Positions 28,903-38,131 of a stretch of DNA of 64,000 bases are shown here, piece by piece. This DNA comes from Bartonella kosoyi. Lineage in GTDB: Bacteria; Pseudomonadota; Alphaproteobacteria; Rhizobiales; Rhizobiaceae. The DNA lies in assembly GCF_003606325.2 (NCBI RefSeq), contig NZ_CP031843.2, positions 1-64,000 on the forward strand, written 5' to 3'. The notes under the pieces are model-generated. The model worked only from the letters and a program-made list of their open reading frames with translations, ran no database searches and was not told where the DNA came from. Position numbers and translations under genes: made by a program. Within the stretch, counting starts at the first letter, position 1. The number at the start of each line of letters is the position of its first letter.

Positions 28903-31259
28903 AAACAGCAGAGCGCAAGCGTGAAAAGCAGCCAGAGGCGATCATTCCTTACGTGCGCCATGTAAACAAGCACATCATTGCACTGGATTCACGCGCGCTC
29001 ATGATGGTTGTTAAACTTGAAGGGATTAACTTTGAGACAGCGGATATTATTGATCTGAACGTGCTTCACGAACAGCTGAATAATCTGTTTAAAAACATTG
29101 CGGATGAACGGATAGCGCTTTATAGCCATATTATCAGGAAGCGTGAAACAGTTTATCCGGATGGCACTTTCAGATCAGCATTTGCGAAGCAATTAGATGA
29201 TAAATACCGCGAACGGATGATCTCTCAAGAGCTTTATCGCAATGAACTCTATCTTTCAATTTTGTGGAATCCTCACGTTGATAAAACGGATAAATTAGCG
29301 GAATTTTTCAAACGTTTAGGCAAAGCCAAGCAAGAAAAGACGGAAGTTGATGAAGAATCGATTCGCAAGCTTGAAGATATTACGACAGATGTCATTCAAA
29401 ATTTAGAGCGTTATGGCGCAAGAAGATTGAGTCTTTATGAACATGAAGGCAATATTTATTCGCAGCAAAGTGAGTTTATCCACCAATTGGTGGGGGGGCG
29501 TCGTGAACGCATACCGTTGACATGGGGGACGATAGCTTCGACGGTTTACTCAGATCGTCTTATTTTTGGAAAAGAAGTCATAGAAATACGCACTGAAGCG
29601 GGACAGCGATTTGCGGGTATGTTTGGTTGGAAAGAATATCCAGCAAAAACGAGAGTTGGCATGGCGGATGGTCTTTTAACGCTTCCTTTTGAGTTTATTT
29701 TTACGCAATCTTTTGTTTTCAAGAGCAAAAATGTTGCCAAGCAGATTATGGGTCGCAAACAGAATCAAATGGTCAATGCGGGCGACCGTGCGGGCTCACA
29801 AATCATGGAGCTAGATGATGCGCTTGATGATCTTGAATCGAATCGTTTTGTTTTAGGGGAGCATCATTTATCGTTAGCGGTTTTTGCCGACGAGCCACAA
29901 GAGTTAGCGGATAATCTTGCCAAAGCGCGTTCTCGTCTTACCGATGGTGGCGCTGTGATAGCGCGGGAAGATTTAGGGTTAGCGGCGGCTTGGTGGGCAC
30001 AATTGCCTGGCAATTATGCGTATCGCACGCGTTCTGGTGCGATAACAAGCCGCAATTATGCAGCGCTTTCTCCATTTCATTCTTTTCCGGTTGGCAAAAT
30101 AGATGGCAATGTATGGGGACCCGCGGTAGCTTTGATGAAGACTTCAGCTGGTTCACCATTTTATTTTAACTTTCACTTTGGTGATTTAGGCAATACCTTT
30201 GTCTGTGGTCCCTCTGGTTCTGGTAAAACGGTTATTGTTAATTTTTTACTAGCACAACTTCAAAAGCATGATCCCAATATGGTCTTTTTTGATAAGGATC
30301 GTGGAGCAGAGCTTTTTGTCAGAGCGGGTGGCGGCACCTATATGCCTTTGAAAAATGGGAAACCCACAGGCATAGCACCGCTAAAAGGCTTAGACTATAA
30401 CAATCCAGCAGATAGAGTCTTTTTGCGACAATGGATTATCAAGCTTGTTTCTGCTGAGGGTCAAAAGATTAGTGAATCGGAAAGACAAGATATCACGGCA
30501 GCTGTTGACCAGCTTGCTCTATTGCCAAAAGAACAACGGACGATATCCGCCTTACAAATGTTTTTTGACACCACGCATAGAGAAGGAATAGCGGGACGAT
30601 TAGAGCGATGGTGTAAAGGCAATGCTTTAGGGTGGGTTTTTGACAATCCGGATGATGACATAGGGATTGATGCCAAATTTATTGGTTATGATATGACGGA
30701 TTTTTTGGACAATGATGAAATTCGTCCACCATTAATGATGTATTTATTTCATAGGATTCTGTCTCTGATTGACGGGCGTCGTATTATCATTGTCATTGAT
30801 GAGTTTTGGAAAGCGCTAGAGGATGATTCCTTTAAAGCCTTTGCGCAAGACAGACTAAAGACCATTCGTAAACAGAATGGTTTGATGTTGTTTGCCACGC
30901 AATCACCCAAAGATGCGATTAATTCGACGATAGCGCACACCATTATAGAGCAATGTCCCACTCAGATTTATTTTCCCAATCAAAAGGGCAACCACTCGGA
31001 CTATGTAGAGGGTTTTAAATTATCAGACCGAGAGTTTAACCTAATACAAGCAGAATTAAGCCGGGAGTCACGGCGTTTTCTCATCAAGCAGGGGCAAAGT
31101 TCTGTTGTAGCAGAACTGAATTTACGGGGCTTTGATGATGAAATAGCCATTTTAAGTGGCACCACCAAGAATATTGAACTTTTAGAGACCATTATGGAAG
31201 AAGTTGGCAAATCTCCAGAAAAATGGCTCCCCATTTTCCAAGAAAGGTCAAAACAATGA
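28899..31259 (+). CDS. virB4: type IV secretion ATPase VirB4
   Basis: A full-length 786-residue VirB4, the conserved ATPase driving pilus assembly and substrate transfer at the inner membrane. The Walker A GPSGSGKT lies at about residues 437-444, Walker B is IIIVIDEFW (about 628-636), and the FATQSPKDAI motif follows. The N-terminal domain (PYVRHVNKHIIAL...) is intact. The gene overlaps virB3 before it and virB5 after it by ATGA. No frameshift is seen, although the system it serves is incomplete in this window. Confidence 0.97.
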   Translation: MKTAERKREKQPEAIIPYVRHVNKHIIALDSRALMMVVKLEGINFETADIIDLNVLHEQLNNLFKNIADERIALYSHIIRKRETVYPDGTFRSAFAKQLDDKYRERMISQELYRNELYLSILWNPHVDKTDKLAEFFKRLGKAKQEKTEVDEESIRKLEDITTDVIQNLERYGARRLSLYEHEGNIYSQQSEFIHQLVGGRRERIPLTWGTIASTVYSDRLIFGKEVIEIRTEAGQRFAGMFGWKEYPAKTRVGMADGLLTLPFEFIFTQSFVFKSKNVAKQIMGRKQNQMVNAGDRAGSQIMELDDALDDLESNRFVLGEHHLSLAVFADEPQELADNLAKARSRLTDGGAVIAREDLGLAAAWWAQLPGNYAYRTRSGAITSRNYAALSPFHSFPVGKIDGNVWGPAVALMKTSAGSPFYFNFHFGDLGNTFVCGPSGSGKTVIVNFLLAQLQKHDPNMVFFDKDRGAELFVRAGGGTYMPLKNGKPTGIAPLKGLDYNNPADRVFLRQWIIKLVSAEGQKISESERQDITAAVDQLALLPKEQRTISALQMFFDTTHREGIAGRLERWCKGNALGWVFDNPDDDIGIDAKFIGYDMTDFLDNDEIRPPLMMYLFHRILSLIDGRRIIIVIDEFWKALEDDSFKAFAQDRLKTIRKQNGLMLFATQSPKDAINSTIAHTIIEQCPTQIYFPNQKGNHSDYVEGFKLSDREFNLIQAELSRESRRFLIKQGQSSVVAELNLRGFDDEIAILSGTTKNIELLETIMEEVGKSPEKWLPIFQERSKQ

Positions 31260-32008
31260 AAAAACTTTTATTGGCAACAGCGCTTTGCGCAATTTCTTTA
31301 GGCTTAAAAACAAATGCTTTTGCAACTATGCCTACATTCGATCTAAAATCTTATCTGCAAGGAGGGAAACAACTTAACAAATTGCAAAAACAAATTGAAC
31401 AAGGCACAAAACAACTTGAGCAATTAAAGAGCCAACTAGATCAAATGAAACAATTATATAGCTCTTTAAATGCCAAACCTGACATTTCGGGATTGAAAGA
31501 AATGTTCAACCAGCAAGGGAGCAGTGGCGCACTTCCTTCTGACTTTAATAACTTTCAACGATCGATGGGCAGCGGTGGCGGTGGCGGTGGCGGGAGCAGC
31601 AGCAAAAACGCACAAAAATGGCAAGAAGAGCTTAAATACAAAGAGCCCTCAGGCGGAGCAGGATCAAAAGAGGCGGTAGATGCTTTTTACGCAGAGGAAG
31701 TAAAAAGAGCTGAACAGCGCGTAGTAGGACAAGCCTCAAAAGGCCAAGATGTCTACGAAGAAGCCAGTGAAACACAAAAAAAGATTAACAAGCTTCTCGA
31801 TGAACTTGGAAGTACTGAAGAGGCTGGAAAAATTCAAGGCATTCAAGCAAAACTAGAAGCAATACAAGCAAACCTTCAAACAAAAGTTCTCCAAATGCAA
31901 GCCGCCGCGATGATTCAACAAGCAGAAGAAAAAGCGGCAGAAAGACGTGCCTACGAAGAATTTGCAGCGCGATACGCAGATTATGCAAAAAAACTGCGTG
32001 GTCAATAA
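31256..32008 (+). CDS. virB5: type IV secretion pilus-tip protein VirB5
   Basis: About 250 residues with a signal peptide (MKKLLLATALCAISLGLKTNAFA), a long coiled coil (residues 35-75: KQLNKLQKQIEQGTKQLEQLK...), a glycine run near residue 113, and a C-terminal helical region rich in Ala, Glu and Gln. This is the VirB5 layout; VirB5 sits at the pilus tip and contributes to cell contact. The start at 31256 overlaps the virB4 stop (ATGA); a start at 31223 inside virB4 would add unlikely residues. The five lipoprotein genes follow directly. Confidence 0.85.
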   Translation: MKKLLLATALCAISLGLKTNAFATMPTFDLKSYLQGGKQLNKLQKQIEQGTKQLEQLKSQLDQMKQLYSSLNAKPDISGLKEMFNQQGSSGALPSDFNNFQRSMGSGGGGGGGSSSKNAQKWQEELKYKEPSGGAGSKEAVDAFYAEEVKRAEQRVVGQASKGQDVYEEASETQKKINKLLDELGSTEEAGKIQGIQAKLEAIQANLQTKVLQMQAAAMIQQAEEKAAERRAYEEFAARYADYAKKLRGQ

Positions 32009-32031
32009 AGGATAAAAAGAGGGGCTTGAAT

Positions 32032-32367
32032 ATGAACAAGATCATCATAACAACATTGCTACTTGGCACAGGACTTATCGCTGCTGGCTGTGAAAAAACC
32101 TACAGCGTAGCTGAATTTAAAAAAGATAAAAAATTGATGGAAGAATGGGGAGCAAGATGTGGATTCTCAGGGACGTCAAAAAATTGTGAAAACTTAAGAG
32201 TAGCAGCGCTTGAACTCCAGAAAGAACGTCAGGCAAAAATTGACGAAGAAAATCGTAAACGTAGAGAAGAATGGGAGAAAAAACAACAAGAAGAAGAAGC
32301 TAAAAGAAACGCTGAGTATGAAAAAAATAGAGCACAACAAAAACGCGATAATAATTTTGATCCATAA
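32032..32367 (+). CDS. EexN-type lipoprotein, copy 1
   Basis: A lipoprotein of about 110 residues with lipobox LIAAGC. It is followed by EKTYSVAEFKKDKKLMEEWG, CGFSGTSKNCENLRVA, the conserved EexN-type core found at conjugation loci, where such proteins mediate entry exclusion. The rest is a Lys/Glu/Arg-rich helix ending KRDNNFDP. The core is near-identical in the other four copies, while the tail is specific to this one. The ATG at 32032 follows AGAGGGG. The position of a VirB7-like lipoprotein between virB5 and virB6 fits a role in the secretion apparatus or in exclusion. Confidence 0.8.
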   Translation: MNKIIITTLLLGTGLIAAGCEKTYSVAEFKKDKKLMEEWGARCGFSGTSKNCENLRVAALELQKERQAKIDEENRKRREEWEKKQQEEEAKRNAEYEKNRAQQKRDNNFDP

Positions 32368-32402
32368 AAATTATTATAACATTATTAAAAAAAGGGGAAA
32401 TA

Positions 32403-32786
32403 TTGATGAATAAAATCATCATACCAGCATTACTACTTTGCACAGGACTTATGGCTGCTGGCTGTGAAAAAACCTACAGCGTCGCTGAATTTAAAAAAGA
32501 TAAAAAATTGATGGAAGAATGGGGCGCAAGATGTGGATTCTCAGGGACGTCAAAAAATTGTGAAAACTTAAGAGTAGCAGGGCTTGAACTTCAGAAAGAG
32601 TATGAAGCAAAAGCTGAAGAAAGAAGTCGTAAAGCGGCAGAGGAGCGGAAAAAAAGTATGGATGAACTTATGGCTAAAGAAAAAGCTAGACATGAAAAAA
32701 GTGAAGCTGAATTTAAAGCTAAGCAACGGGCTAAAGCCGAACGAGAAGCAGAAGAGCGCGCTAAAAAACAACAGGATAATCATTAA
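32403..32786 (+). CDS. EexN-type lipoprotein, copy 2
   Basis: A 127-residue lipoprotein (lipobox MAAGC). The first 60 residues almost match copy 1, including KNCENLRVAGLELQKE. The tail differs: EYEAKAEERSRKAAEERKKSMDEL... ending RAKKQQDNH. It is preceded by AAGGGGAAATATTG, the same leader as copies 4 and 5. The tail is predicted to be one long charged helix. Confidence 0.78.
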   Translation: MMNKIIIPALLLCTGLMAAGCEKTYSVAEFKKDKKLMEEWGARCGFSGTSKNCENLRVAGLELQKEYEAKAEERSRKAAEERKKSMDELMAKEKARHEKSEAEFKAKQRAKAEREAEERAKKQQDNH

Positions 32787-32788
32787 TC

Positions 32789-33172
32789 ATGAATAAAGTT
32801 CTCATAACAACATTGCTACTTGGCACTGGAATTATCGCTGCTGGCTGTGAAAAAACCTATAGCGTCGCTGAATTTAAAAAAGATGAGAAATTATTTGAAG
32901 AATGGGCCACGAGATGTGGAGGAGTAGGAACTTCAAAAAATTGTGAAAACCTAAGAGTAGCAGGCGCTGAACTTGAGAAAGAACGTCGGGCAAAAATTGA
33001 AGAAGAAAATCGCAAAATAGATGAAAAATTTAAAGCTGAACAAAAAGCTTGGATTGAAAAAATTGAAGCTGATACTAATAGATTACGAGCAGAACGAGAA
33101 GCAAAAGAGCGTGCTGAGGAAGAACGAAGAGCAAAAGAGCGCGCAGCAGAAGAACAACAAAATAACCATTAA
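32789..33172 (+). CDS. EexN-type lipoprotein, copy 3
   Basis: A 127-residue lipoprotein (lipobox IAAGC), starting two bases after the stop of copy 2. The core is diverged: FKKDEKLFEEWATRCGGVGTSKNCEN, with GGV in place of GFS. The tail is KIDEKFKAEQKAWIEKIEADTNRLRAER..., again charged and helical. It is followed after 26 bases by a truncated virB6 start. Confidence 0.78.
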   Translation: MNKVLITTLLLGTGIIAAGCEKTYSVAEFKKDEKLFEEWATRCGGVGTSKNCENLRVAGAELEKERRAKIEEENRKIDEKFKAEQKAWIEKIEADTNRLRAEREAKERAEEERRAKERAAEEQQNNH

Positions 33173-33198
33173 GACACAATGAAGAGCGGAGCATCTCA

Positions 33199-33396
33199 AT
33201 GGCAGTAGACAGCAAAGGCATATTTTCTTATATCGACAATATGTTGACGGAGCCCCTTACAAAAACAATGGATAGCATCTATTGCGCTTTAGCTGCTCAA
33301 CTTAAAGAGATTTATGCATCTTATACTACATTTATGGCAAGACTATGTCGATGCCCTAGATTTATCATCACTGGTTATAAAAAACCGATAACCTAG
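33199..33396 (+). pseudogene. truncated virB6 start, copy 1
   Basis: 65 codons: GIFSYIDNMLTEPLTKTMDSIYCALAAQLKE resembles the N-terminus of VirB6 (FxxIDxxLxxPL...). The frame then runs into CRCPRFIITGYKKPIT and a stop instead of the long multi-span VirB6 body. It may be a remnant or a short expressed peptide. An almost identical frame is at 33783. Confidence 0.65.
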
Positions 33397-33455
33397 CATA
33401 ATTTAAAAATTGTGCTCAAACCTTGTAAAACTGAAAGGAAAAAGGGGAAATATCG

Positions 33456-33746
33456 ATGAATAAAGTTCTCATAACAACATTGCTACTTTGCACTGGACTT
33501 ATCGCTGCTGGCTGTGAAAAAACCTACAGCGTTGCAGAATTTAAAAAAGATGAAAAATTACGCCTAGAGTGGGATGCGAAATGTGGATTTGCAGGAACTT
33601 CAAAAAATTGTGAAAACATGCGGTTAGCATTTTTAGAACTTGAGAAAGAACGTCAGGCAAAAGCTAAAGAAATATGGAATGCTACATTTGGGATAAAAGA
33701 GCGTTCTGAGAAAGAACAAAAAGCGAAAGAACAAAATAATAATTAA
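33456..33746 (+). CDS. EexN-type lipoprotein, copy 4
   Basis: The shortest copy at 96 residues. It has the same lipobox and core (FKKDEKLRLEWDAKCGFAGTSKNCENMRLA) but the tail is cut to about 35 residues, ending KEQKAKEQNNN. The leader of about 65 bases (CATAATTTAAAAATTGTGC... AAAAAGGGGAAATAT) is repeated almost exactly before copy 5, showing that the cassette was duplicated. Confidence 0.77.
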   Translation: MNKVLITTLLLCTGLIAAGCEKTYSVAEFKKDEKLRLEWDAKCGFAGTSKNCENMRLAFLELEKERQAKAKEIWNATFGIKERSEKEQKAKEQNNN

Positions 33747-33782
33747 ATTATAAAAATACACAACGAATAGCGAAGTATCTAA

Positions 33783-33980
33783 ATGGCAATAGTAACCAAA
33801 GGCATATTTTCTTATATCGACAATATGTTGATGGAACCCCTTACAGAAACAATGGATAGCATCTATTGCGCTTTAGCCGCTCAAGCTAAACACTTACACG
33901 CATCTTATATTACATTTATGGCAAGATTATGTCTGTGCCCTAGATTTATCATCACTGGTTATAAAAAACCGATAACCTAG
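33783..33980 (+). pseudogene. truncated virB6 start, copy 2
   Basis: 65 codons, near-identical to 33199-33396 (GIFSYIDNMLMEPLTETMDSIYCALAAQAKH... FIITGYKKPIT). It was duplicated together with the lipoprotein gene before it. The frames end at the same codon, so the truncation predates the duplication. Confidence 0.65.
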
Positions 33981-34036
33981 CATAATTTAAAAATTGTGCT
34001 CAAACCTTGTAAAACTGAAAGGAAAAAGGGGAAATA

Positions 34037-34456
34037 TTGATGAATAAAGTTCTCATAACAACATTGCTACTTGGCACTGGAATTATCGCTGCTGGCTGTG
34101 AAAAAACCTACAGCGTTGCAGAATTTAAAAAAGATAAAAAATTGATGGAAGAGTGGAATGCTAAATGTGGATTCGCAGGAACTGCCAAAAATTGTGAAAA
34201 CCTAAGATTAGCACAACTTGAACTTGAAAAGGAATATGAAGCCAAAGCTGAAGAAAGAGCGCGTGAACGCGAAGAAGAAGATCGTAAAGCGATGGAAGAA
34301 TATCGAGCCGAACTACGAGCTAGACATGAAAAATGGAAAATTGATTTTGAAAAAAGGAAAGCTGAAATAGAAAAAAAAGAAGCCGAAGAAAAAGCAAAAG
34401 AACAAGCCGAACGAGAAGCAGAAGAGCGTGCTAAACAGAACCAAGATAATAATTGA
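34037..34456 (+). CDS. EexN-type lipoprotein, copy 5
   Basis: The longest copy, 139 residues. The core is FKKDKKLMEEWNAKCGFAGTAKNCENLRLA. The tail of about 80 residues is very rich in Glu, Lys and Arg, with blocks shared with copy 2 (EYEAKAEERAREREEE...). It precedes the third and longest virB6 start. Confidence 0.78.
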   Translation: MMNKVLITTLLLGTGIIAAGCEKTYSVAEFKKDKKLMEEWNAKCGFAGTAKNCENLRLAQLELEKEYEAKAEERAREREEEDRKAMEEYRAELRARHEKWKIDFEKRKAEIEKKEAEEKAKEQAEREAEERAKQNQDNN

Positions 34457-34502
34457 ATCAGAAATAATCATATTTGCAAAAATTAGATAGAGTGGATGTG
34501 CA

Positions 34503-34778
34503 ATGACATTCGAAAAAGTAGCTTACTTTACCACGGTAGAGAATATGTTAATGGAACCCATCATGCAAATAATGAACGAAACGATCAAAAATCTTTCAGT
34601 GGGTTTAAGAGCTCCGCTTAAAGCATCTTGTACCATTTACATTATATTTATCGGGTACAATATCATCTCTGGGCGTTCTTCCATGCCACTGTGGGAATTT
34701 ATAGTAACAGCTTTCAAACTTGGCATCATTGTTGTACGCACCACAAACGCCGCTGCTTATAAGAGATTGAGGTTTTGA
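34503..34778 (+). pseudogene. truncated virB6, copy 3
   Basis: 91 codons: [55 protein letters not shown] is a good VirB6 N-terminus including the first membrane segment. It keeps the normal sequence where copies 1 and 2 change frame. It is then cut off and runs into the end of the convergent fic gene at 34757. The remaining 200 or more residues of VirB6, and virB8 onward, are not in the window. Confidence 0.7.
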
Positions 34779-35350
34779 CGAATAAGTACAGACATATGGT
34801 CAGAATGACCAAAATGGGCTGCAATTGATGCCTTTGTCATTTCCTCTCGCGTGATACCGTCCCAGTTGATATTATAACCAGCTTCACGAGCAAGTTGCCC
34901 CATAAATTCACGCAACGTGCGCCCATTTCCCTCTCGAAATGGATGCAAGGCATTCAACTCTCCCATGTAATATCCAGCTCTTTGGCTAAATTCATCTGCA
35001 TCAAGACCACGCAGATATTGTTCTTTTGCAAGCTGTTGCGTAATCTTCGGTGTATAACTTTCAATCTGATGATGATAAGCAAACATACTATTGCCTTTGG
35101 CAATATCCACTGAACGGATCTCTCCCGCCCATTCATAGACGTCACCAAACAGTTTTCTATGGATCTCTTTCATGTGGCTGAGATCAAACTTACCACCCGT
35201 AGCAGCACGCATAAGTTCAAAAGACCTTACATAAGAGAAAGTAGATTCTACACGCTCCAGTGCGGTTTTATCCTGAATTTCAAACCGATTATACATCACA
35301 CCAGTTTTAGGATCAGTATAAGGATCACCGCCCCCTTTATATTTCTCCAC
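34757..35350 (-). CDS. Fic-domain AMP-transferase toxin, VbhT-like, without BID domain
   Basis: A 197-residue protein with the Fic active-site motif [10 protein letters not shown] (His136 to Thr145), the same position as the catalytic His136 reported for VbhT of B. schoenbuchensis. FicT-type toxins adenylylate DNA gyrase and topoisomerase IV and stop growth. The N-terminal flap region (YNRFEIQD... LERVES) is intact. VbhT also has a C-terminal BID domain for secretion; here the protein ends at residue 197 (RQNLNLL), right where it meets the broken virB6. It is either a truncated VbhT or a stand-alone FicT. It is coupled to its antitoxin by a 14-base overlap. Confidence 0.88.
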   Translation of the reverse strand: MEKYKGGGDPYTDPKTGVMYNRFEIQDKTALERVESTFSYVRSFELMRAATGGKFDLSHMKEIHRKLFGDVYEWAGEIRSVDIAKGNSMFAYHHQIESYTPKITQQLAKEQYLRGLDADEFSQRAGYYMGELNALHPFREGNGRTLREFMGQLAREAGYNINWDGITREEMTKASIAAHFGHSDHMSVLIRQNLNLL

Positions 35351-35525
35351 GTTTTATCCGTTCCATAAGATCCTTGATTACATCACTTATTTCAAGTTCA
35401 CCTATAATAACCCGCTCCATTTGCTCCACGACTTTTGGATCTGGCTCCAACCCCTCTAAACGTTGACTTGCTAATGCATTTTTAGCAGCAAAGCGACGTC
35501 GCTTAATTTCGTCTTCACTCAACAT
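35337..35525 (-). CDS. vbhA: VbhA-like antitoxin
   Basis: A 62-residue protein with the inhibitory helix motif SxxxEG in ALASQRLEGLEPDP. Glu24 is the residue that in VbhA reaches into the Fic ATP site and blocks it. The rest ([31 protein letters not shown]) follows VbhA closely. The gene lies directly upstream of the fic gene and overlaps it, the normal antitoxin-first order. Confidence 0.88.
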   Translation of the reverse strand: MLSEDEIKRRRFAAKNALASQRLEGLEPDPKVVEQMERVIIGELEISDVIKDLMERIKRGEI

Positions 35526-35725
35526 ATAAAATCCTCCTTTAGCTTATCTTCATTATGGCTCGAATAGACCGCAGACACAAGATTTTATTCCTTGCTTTAC
35601 CGTGTCACATCTTTTGATTTTATACGCTCTATCTCGCGTTATTTTGCTCTCCCCAATATCTCTGTTGCAAAAATTTAACAGCCGTTTGAAACTCTTTTAT
35701 GCAATCTTTATCATGAGACTGTTAT

Positions 35726-35971
35726 TTAAAGAATTTCTTTTAATAAATCATAATTTGTTTGCAGTGCAAGCCAAGCACGTGCTGTGCTTACACCAGACAT
35801 TTCAAGCCTAATAGCAAGATGAGCACTCATAGCGGCTTTTCCATTTAAAACTCTAGAAAGTGTTCCACAAGATACACCAAGCCACTCTGCTGCTTCATTA
35901 ATTGATAAACCAAGCTCTTTGATCACATCTTCACGCAATAACTCACCGGGATGTGAAGGATTCTTCATCAT
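35726..35971 (-). CDS. higA: HigA-type antitoxin (XRE family)
   Basis: An 81-residue HTH protein. The opening NPSHPGELLREDVIKELGLSINEAA and WLGVSCGTLSRVLNGKAAMSAHLAIRLE form the standard HigA/VapI helix-turn-helix. HigA neutralises the HigB mRNA interferase and represses the operon. The toxin gene upstream is broken (35976-36255), so this is an orphan antitoxin. The frame is intact. Confidence 0.88.
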   Translation of the reverse strand: MMKNPSHPGELLREDVIKELGLSINEAAEWLGVSCGTLSRVLNGKAAMSAHLAIRLEMSGVSTARAWLALQTNYDLLKEIL

Positions 35972-35975
35972 TGTT

Positions 35976-36255
35976 TCAATCTCCTTTTTGATGATAATCT
36001 AGATAATCAACTATTTAGACATCTACGCCATCAAAACGAAATATTACACGACACTTTCCATTGACAATAACTGACCAATAATTCTTGAGATCACTTTTTA
36101 GCAGATACAATCAAAAGGACGCATAACTTTAAATCTTTTGGTGCTACATCTCCTTCAAGAGCCCCTAAAATCGGCATGGGCGGCTCTAATCCCTTTAGTC
36201 GTACCAGTAATATTATAGAAAGCTTCAATCCTTTTATGTTTAAATCCTAAAATCC
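35976..36255 (-). pseudogene. decayed HigB toxin gene
   Basis: The minus strand encodes pieces of HigB in shifted frames: GFKHKRIEAFYN, then TTKGIRAAHADF, then KNYWSVIVNGKCRVIFRFDGVDV, an in-frame TAA, and IVDYLDYHQKGD ending just before higA. These match the order of HigB (xxxxGLxxFxxTGxxxGI... WSIxVNxxWRIxFxF... DYH). Frame breaks and the stop show it is dead. Confidence 0.75.
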
Positions 36256-36391
36256 TATAGCGTGTAACACGACAAGAAGATAAAAAATATTTATTATTTT
36301 TATATCACATGGCTTTTTTTACTTTATAAATATTAGAATTATCATGAAAAAAATTGATCCTTCTCATCTTTTTATTTTTCAAGGGCAGCAC
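36256..36391. other. short AT-rich spacer
   Basis: No gene seen between the dead higB and the glmM remnant. Confidence 0.4.
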
Positions 36392-36482
36392 CCACGCGTG
36401 TATCATGATGAGTAATCACATCCATCAACTCTGTCACAACCGTATCCAACACCTCTCGTGCATCCCCTTCCGCCATAAGGCG
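36392..36482 (-). pseudogene. duplicate of the last part of glmM
   Basis: Repeats 36781-36871 with about five changes and encodes [36 protein letters not shown] before a stop. It keeps a longer C-terminus (VGAALEK) than the intact gene (VDCI), so this fragment may hold the ancestral 3' end. Upstream of the block the frame is unrelated to GlmM. Confidence 0.85.
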
Positions 36483-36769
36483 AACCAACACACTTGCAAA
36501 ACAGATCACATCCTCTGTTAAAAATCTCGAGTCAGTGATACCATAAATTGCCGCAAAAAAACTCAAGAACTCTTCTCCCCCACTTAAAAGACCCCTTCTA
36601 GAACATATCTGCCAAGATCTTCTCCTACCCCCCTCAACCATCATAGAAAACATCGCCAAAGGCTACCCGCTTCCCCCAACGAATATTCCTTCAATAAATC
36701 ATCTTAGCAGCTTCCTTTTATTTTTCAAAAGATGACCTGATCGCTTACCCTCAAACAATTCAAGATTCC

Positions 36770-38131
36770 TCAAATACAGTCCACGCGTGTATCATGATGA
36801 GTAATCACATCCATCAACTCTGTGACGACCGTATCCAACACTTCTCGTGCATCCCCTTCCGCCATAAGGCGGATAACGGGTTCAGTTCCAGAAGCACGAA
36901 TAACCAACCGTGCCTCTTTTCCCAACCGCTTCTCTGCTTGATCAATGGCCGTTTTGACGGGATTTTTTTTCAAGACATTTTTATTTTTAATCGTTACGTT
37001 TTTTAAAATTTGCGGAACAGGTTCAAAGCGTTGACACAATTGGCTCATAGGACTTTGACTTTCCTTCATACAAGCTAAAATCTGCAGAGCTGCCACCAAC
37101 CCATCACCCGTTGTTCCAAAATCACTAAGCACAATATGCCCCGAAGCCTCACCTCCAACATTATATCCCTTTTGGCGCATGGCATCGACAACATAACGAT
37201 CTCCAACTTTTGTCCTGATAAGGTCTAACCCTTTGCCGTTCAAAAACCGCTCCAGTCCCAGATTGGACATAATCGTTGTAACAACCCCATTGCACCGCAA
37301 CCGTCCCATTTTATGCCAATTTTCAGCAATCACGGCAATCAACTGATCCCCATCAACTGTTTGTGCTTTTTCATCAACAATGAGAACACGATCGCCATCT
37401 CCATCAAGAGCAATGCCTACATCAGCACGCACTTCATGCACTTTGCGTTTTAAAGAGCTTAAATCGGTTGAGCCACATTTTTGATTAATATTGGTGCCAT
37501 TGGGTTCATCATGAATAGCAAAAACCTCAGCTCCTAATTCCCATAAAGCCCGGGGGGCGGCTTTATAAGCAGCGCCATTGGCACAATCCACAACAATACG
37601 CACAGCATCTAAGCGAACATCGCGGGGCAATGTTCGTTTGGCATATTCAATATAACGATAAATATCCCCCTCGACCCGTTTTGCGGAACCAATTTCGGCA
37701 GAACTTGCTAAAGATTTTGAAAGATCTGTATCGATCAATTGTTCAATTTTTGCTTCCATATCATCTGAAAGTTTAAAACCATCAGGACCAAAAAGTTTAA
37801 TTCCATTATCATAGAAAGGATTATGAGAAGCAGAAATCATCACCCCAAGATCCGCGCGCAAAGAGCGGCAAAGCATTGCAACAGCAGGTGTTGGGACTGG
37901 TCCTAATAAAAAAACGTCCATCCCCGCAGCAGTCAATCCTGAAACCAAAGCATTTTCCAACATATAGCCAGATAACCGCGTATCCTTGCCAATCACCACA
38001 CGACGCGATTGATGTTGTGAACGGAACAAAACCCCTACAGCCATCCCCACCTTCATGGCAAAATCCGGTGTCATGGGAAATGAATTGGCTTTCCCCCGAA
38101 TTCCATCTGTACCAAAATATTTTTGCATCAT
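36770..38131 (-). CDS. glmM: phosphoglucosamine mutase
   Basis: A 453-residue GlmM that converts glucosamine-6-phosphate to glucosamine-1-phosphate for peptidoglycan and LPS. The catalytic serine is Ser102 in SASHNP, the metal loop DGDGDR is near residue 240, the sugar loop GGEASGH is near 325, and the phosphate loop [15 protein letters not shown] is near 420. The C-terminus [10 protein letters not shown] is unusual at its last four residues; a nearby duplicate ends VGAALEK. The gene is last in the minus-strand run pal-cpoB-tilS-ftsH-glmM, separated from ftsH by a 44-base minisatellite. Confidence 0.96.
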   Translation of the reverse strand: MMQKYFGTDGIRGKANSFPMTPDFAMKVGMAVGVLFRSQHQSRRVVIGKDTRLSGYMLENALVSGLTAAGMDVFLLGPVPTPAVAMLCRSLRADLGVMISASHNPFYDNGIKLFGPDGFKLSDDMEAKIEQLIDTDLSKSLASSAEIGSAKRVEGDIYRYIEYAKRTLPRDVRLDAVRIVVDCANGAAYKAAPRALWELGAEVFAIHDEPNGTNINQKCGSTDLSSLKRKVHEVRADVGIALDGDGDRVLIVDEKAQTVDGDQLIAVIAENWHKMGRLRCNGVVTTIMSNLGLERFLNGKGLDLIRTKVGDRYVVDAMRQKGYNVGGEASGHIVLSDFGTTGDGLVAALQILACMKESQSPMSQLCQRFEPVPQILKNVTIKNKNVLKKNPVKTAIDQAEKRLGKEARLVIRASGTEPVIRLMAEGDAREVLDTVVTELMDVITHHDTRVDCI

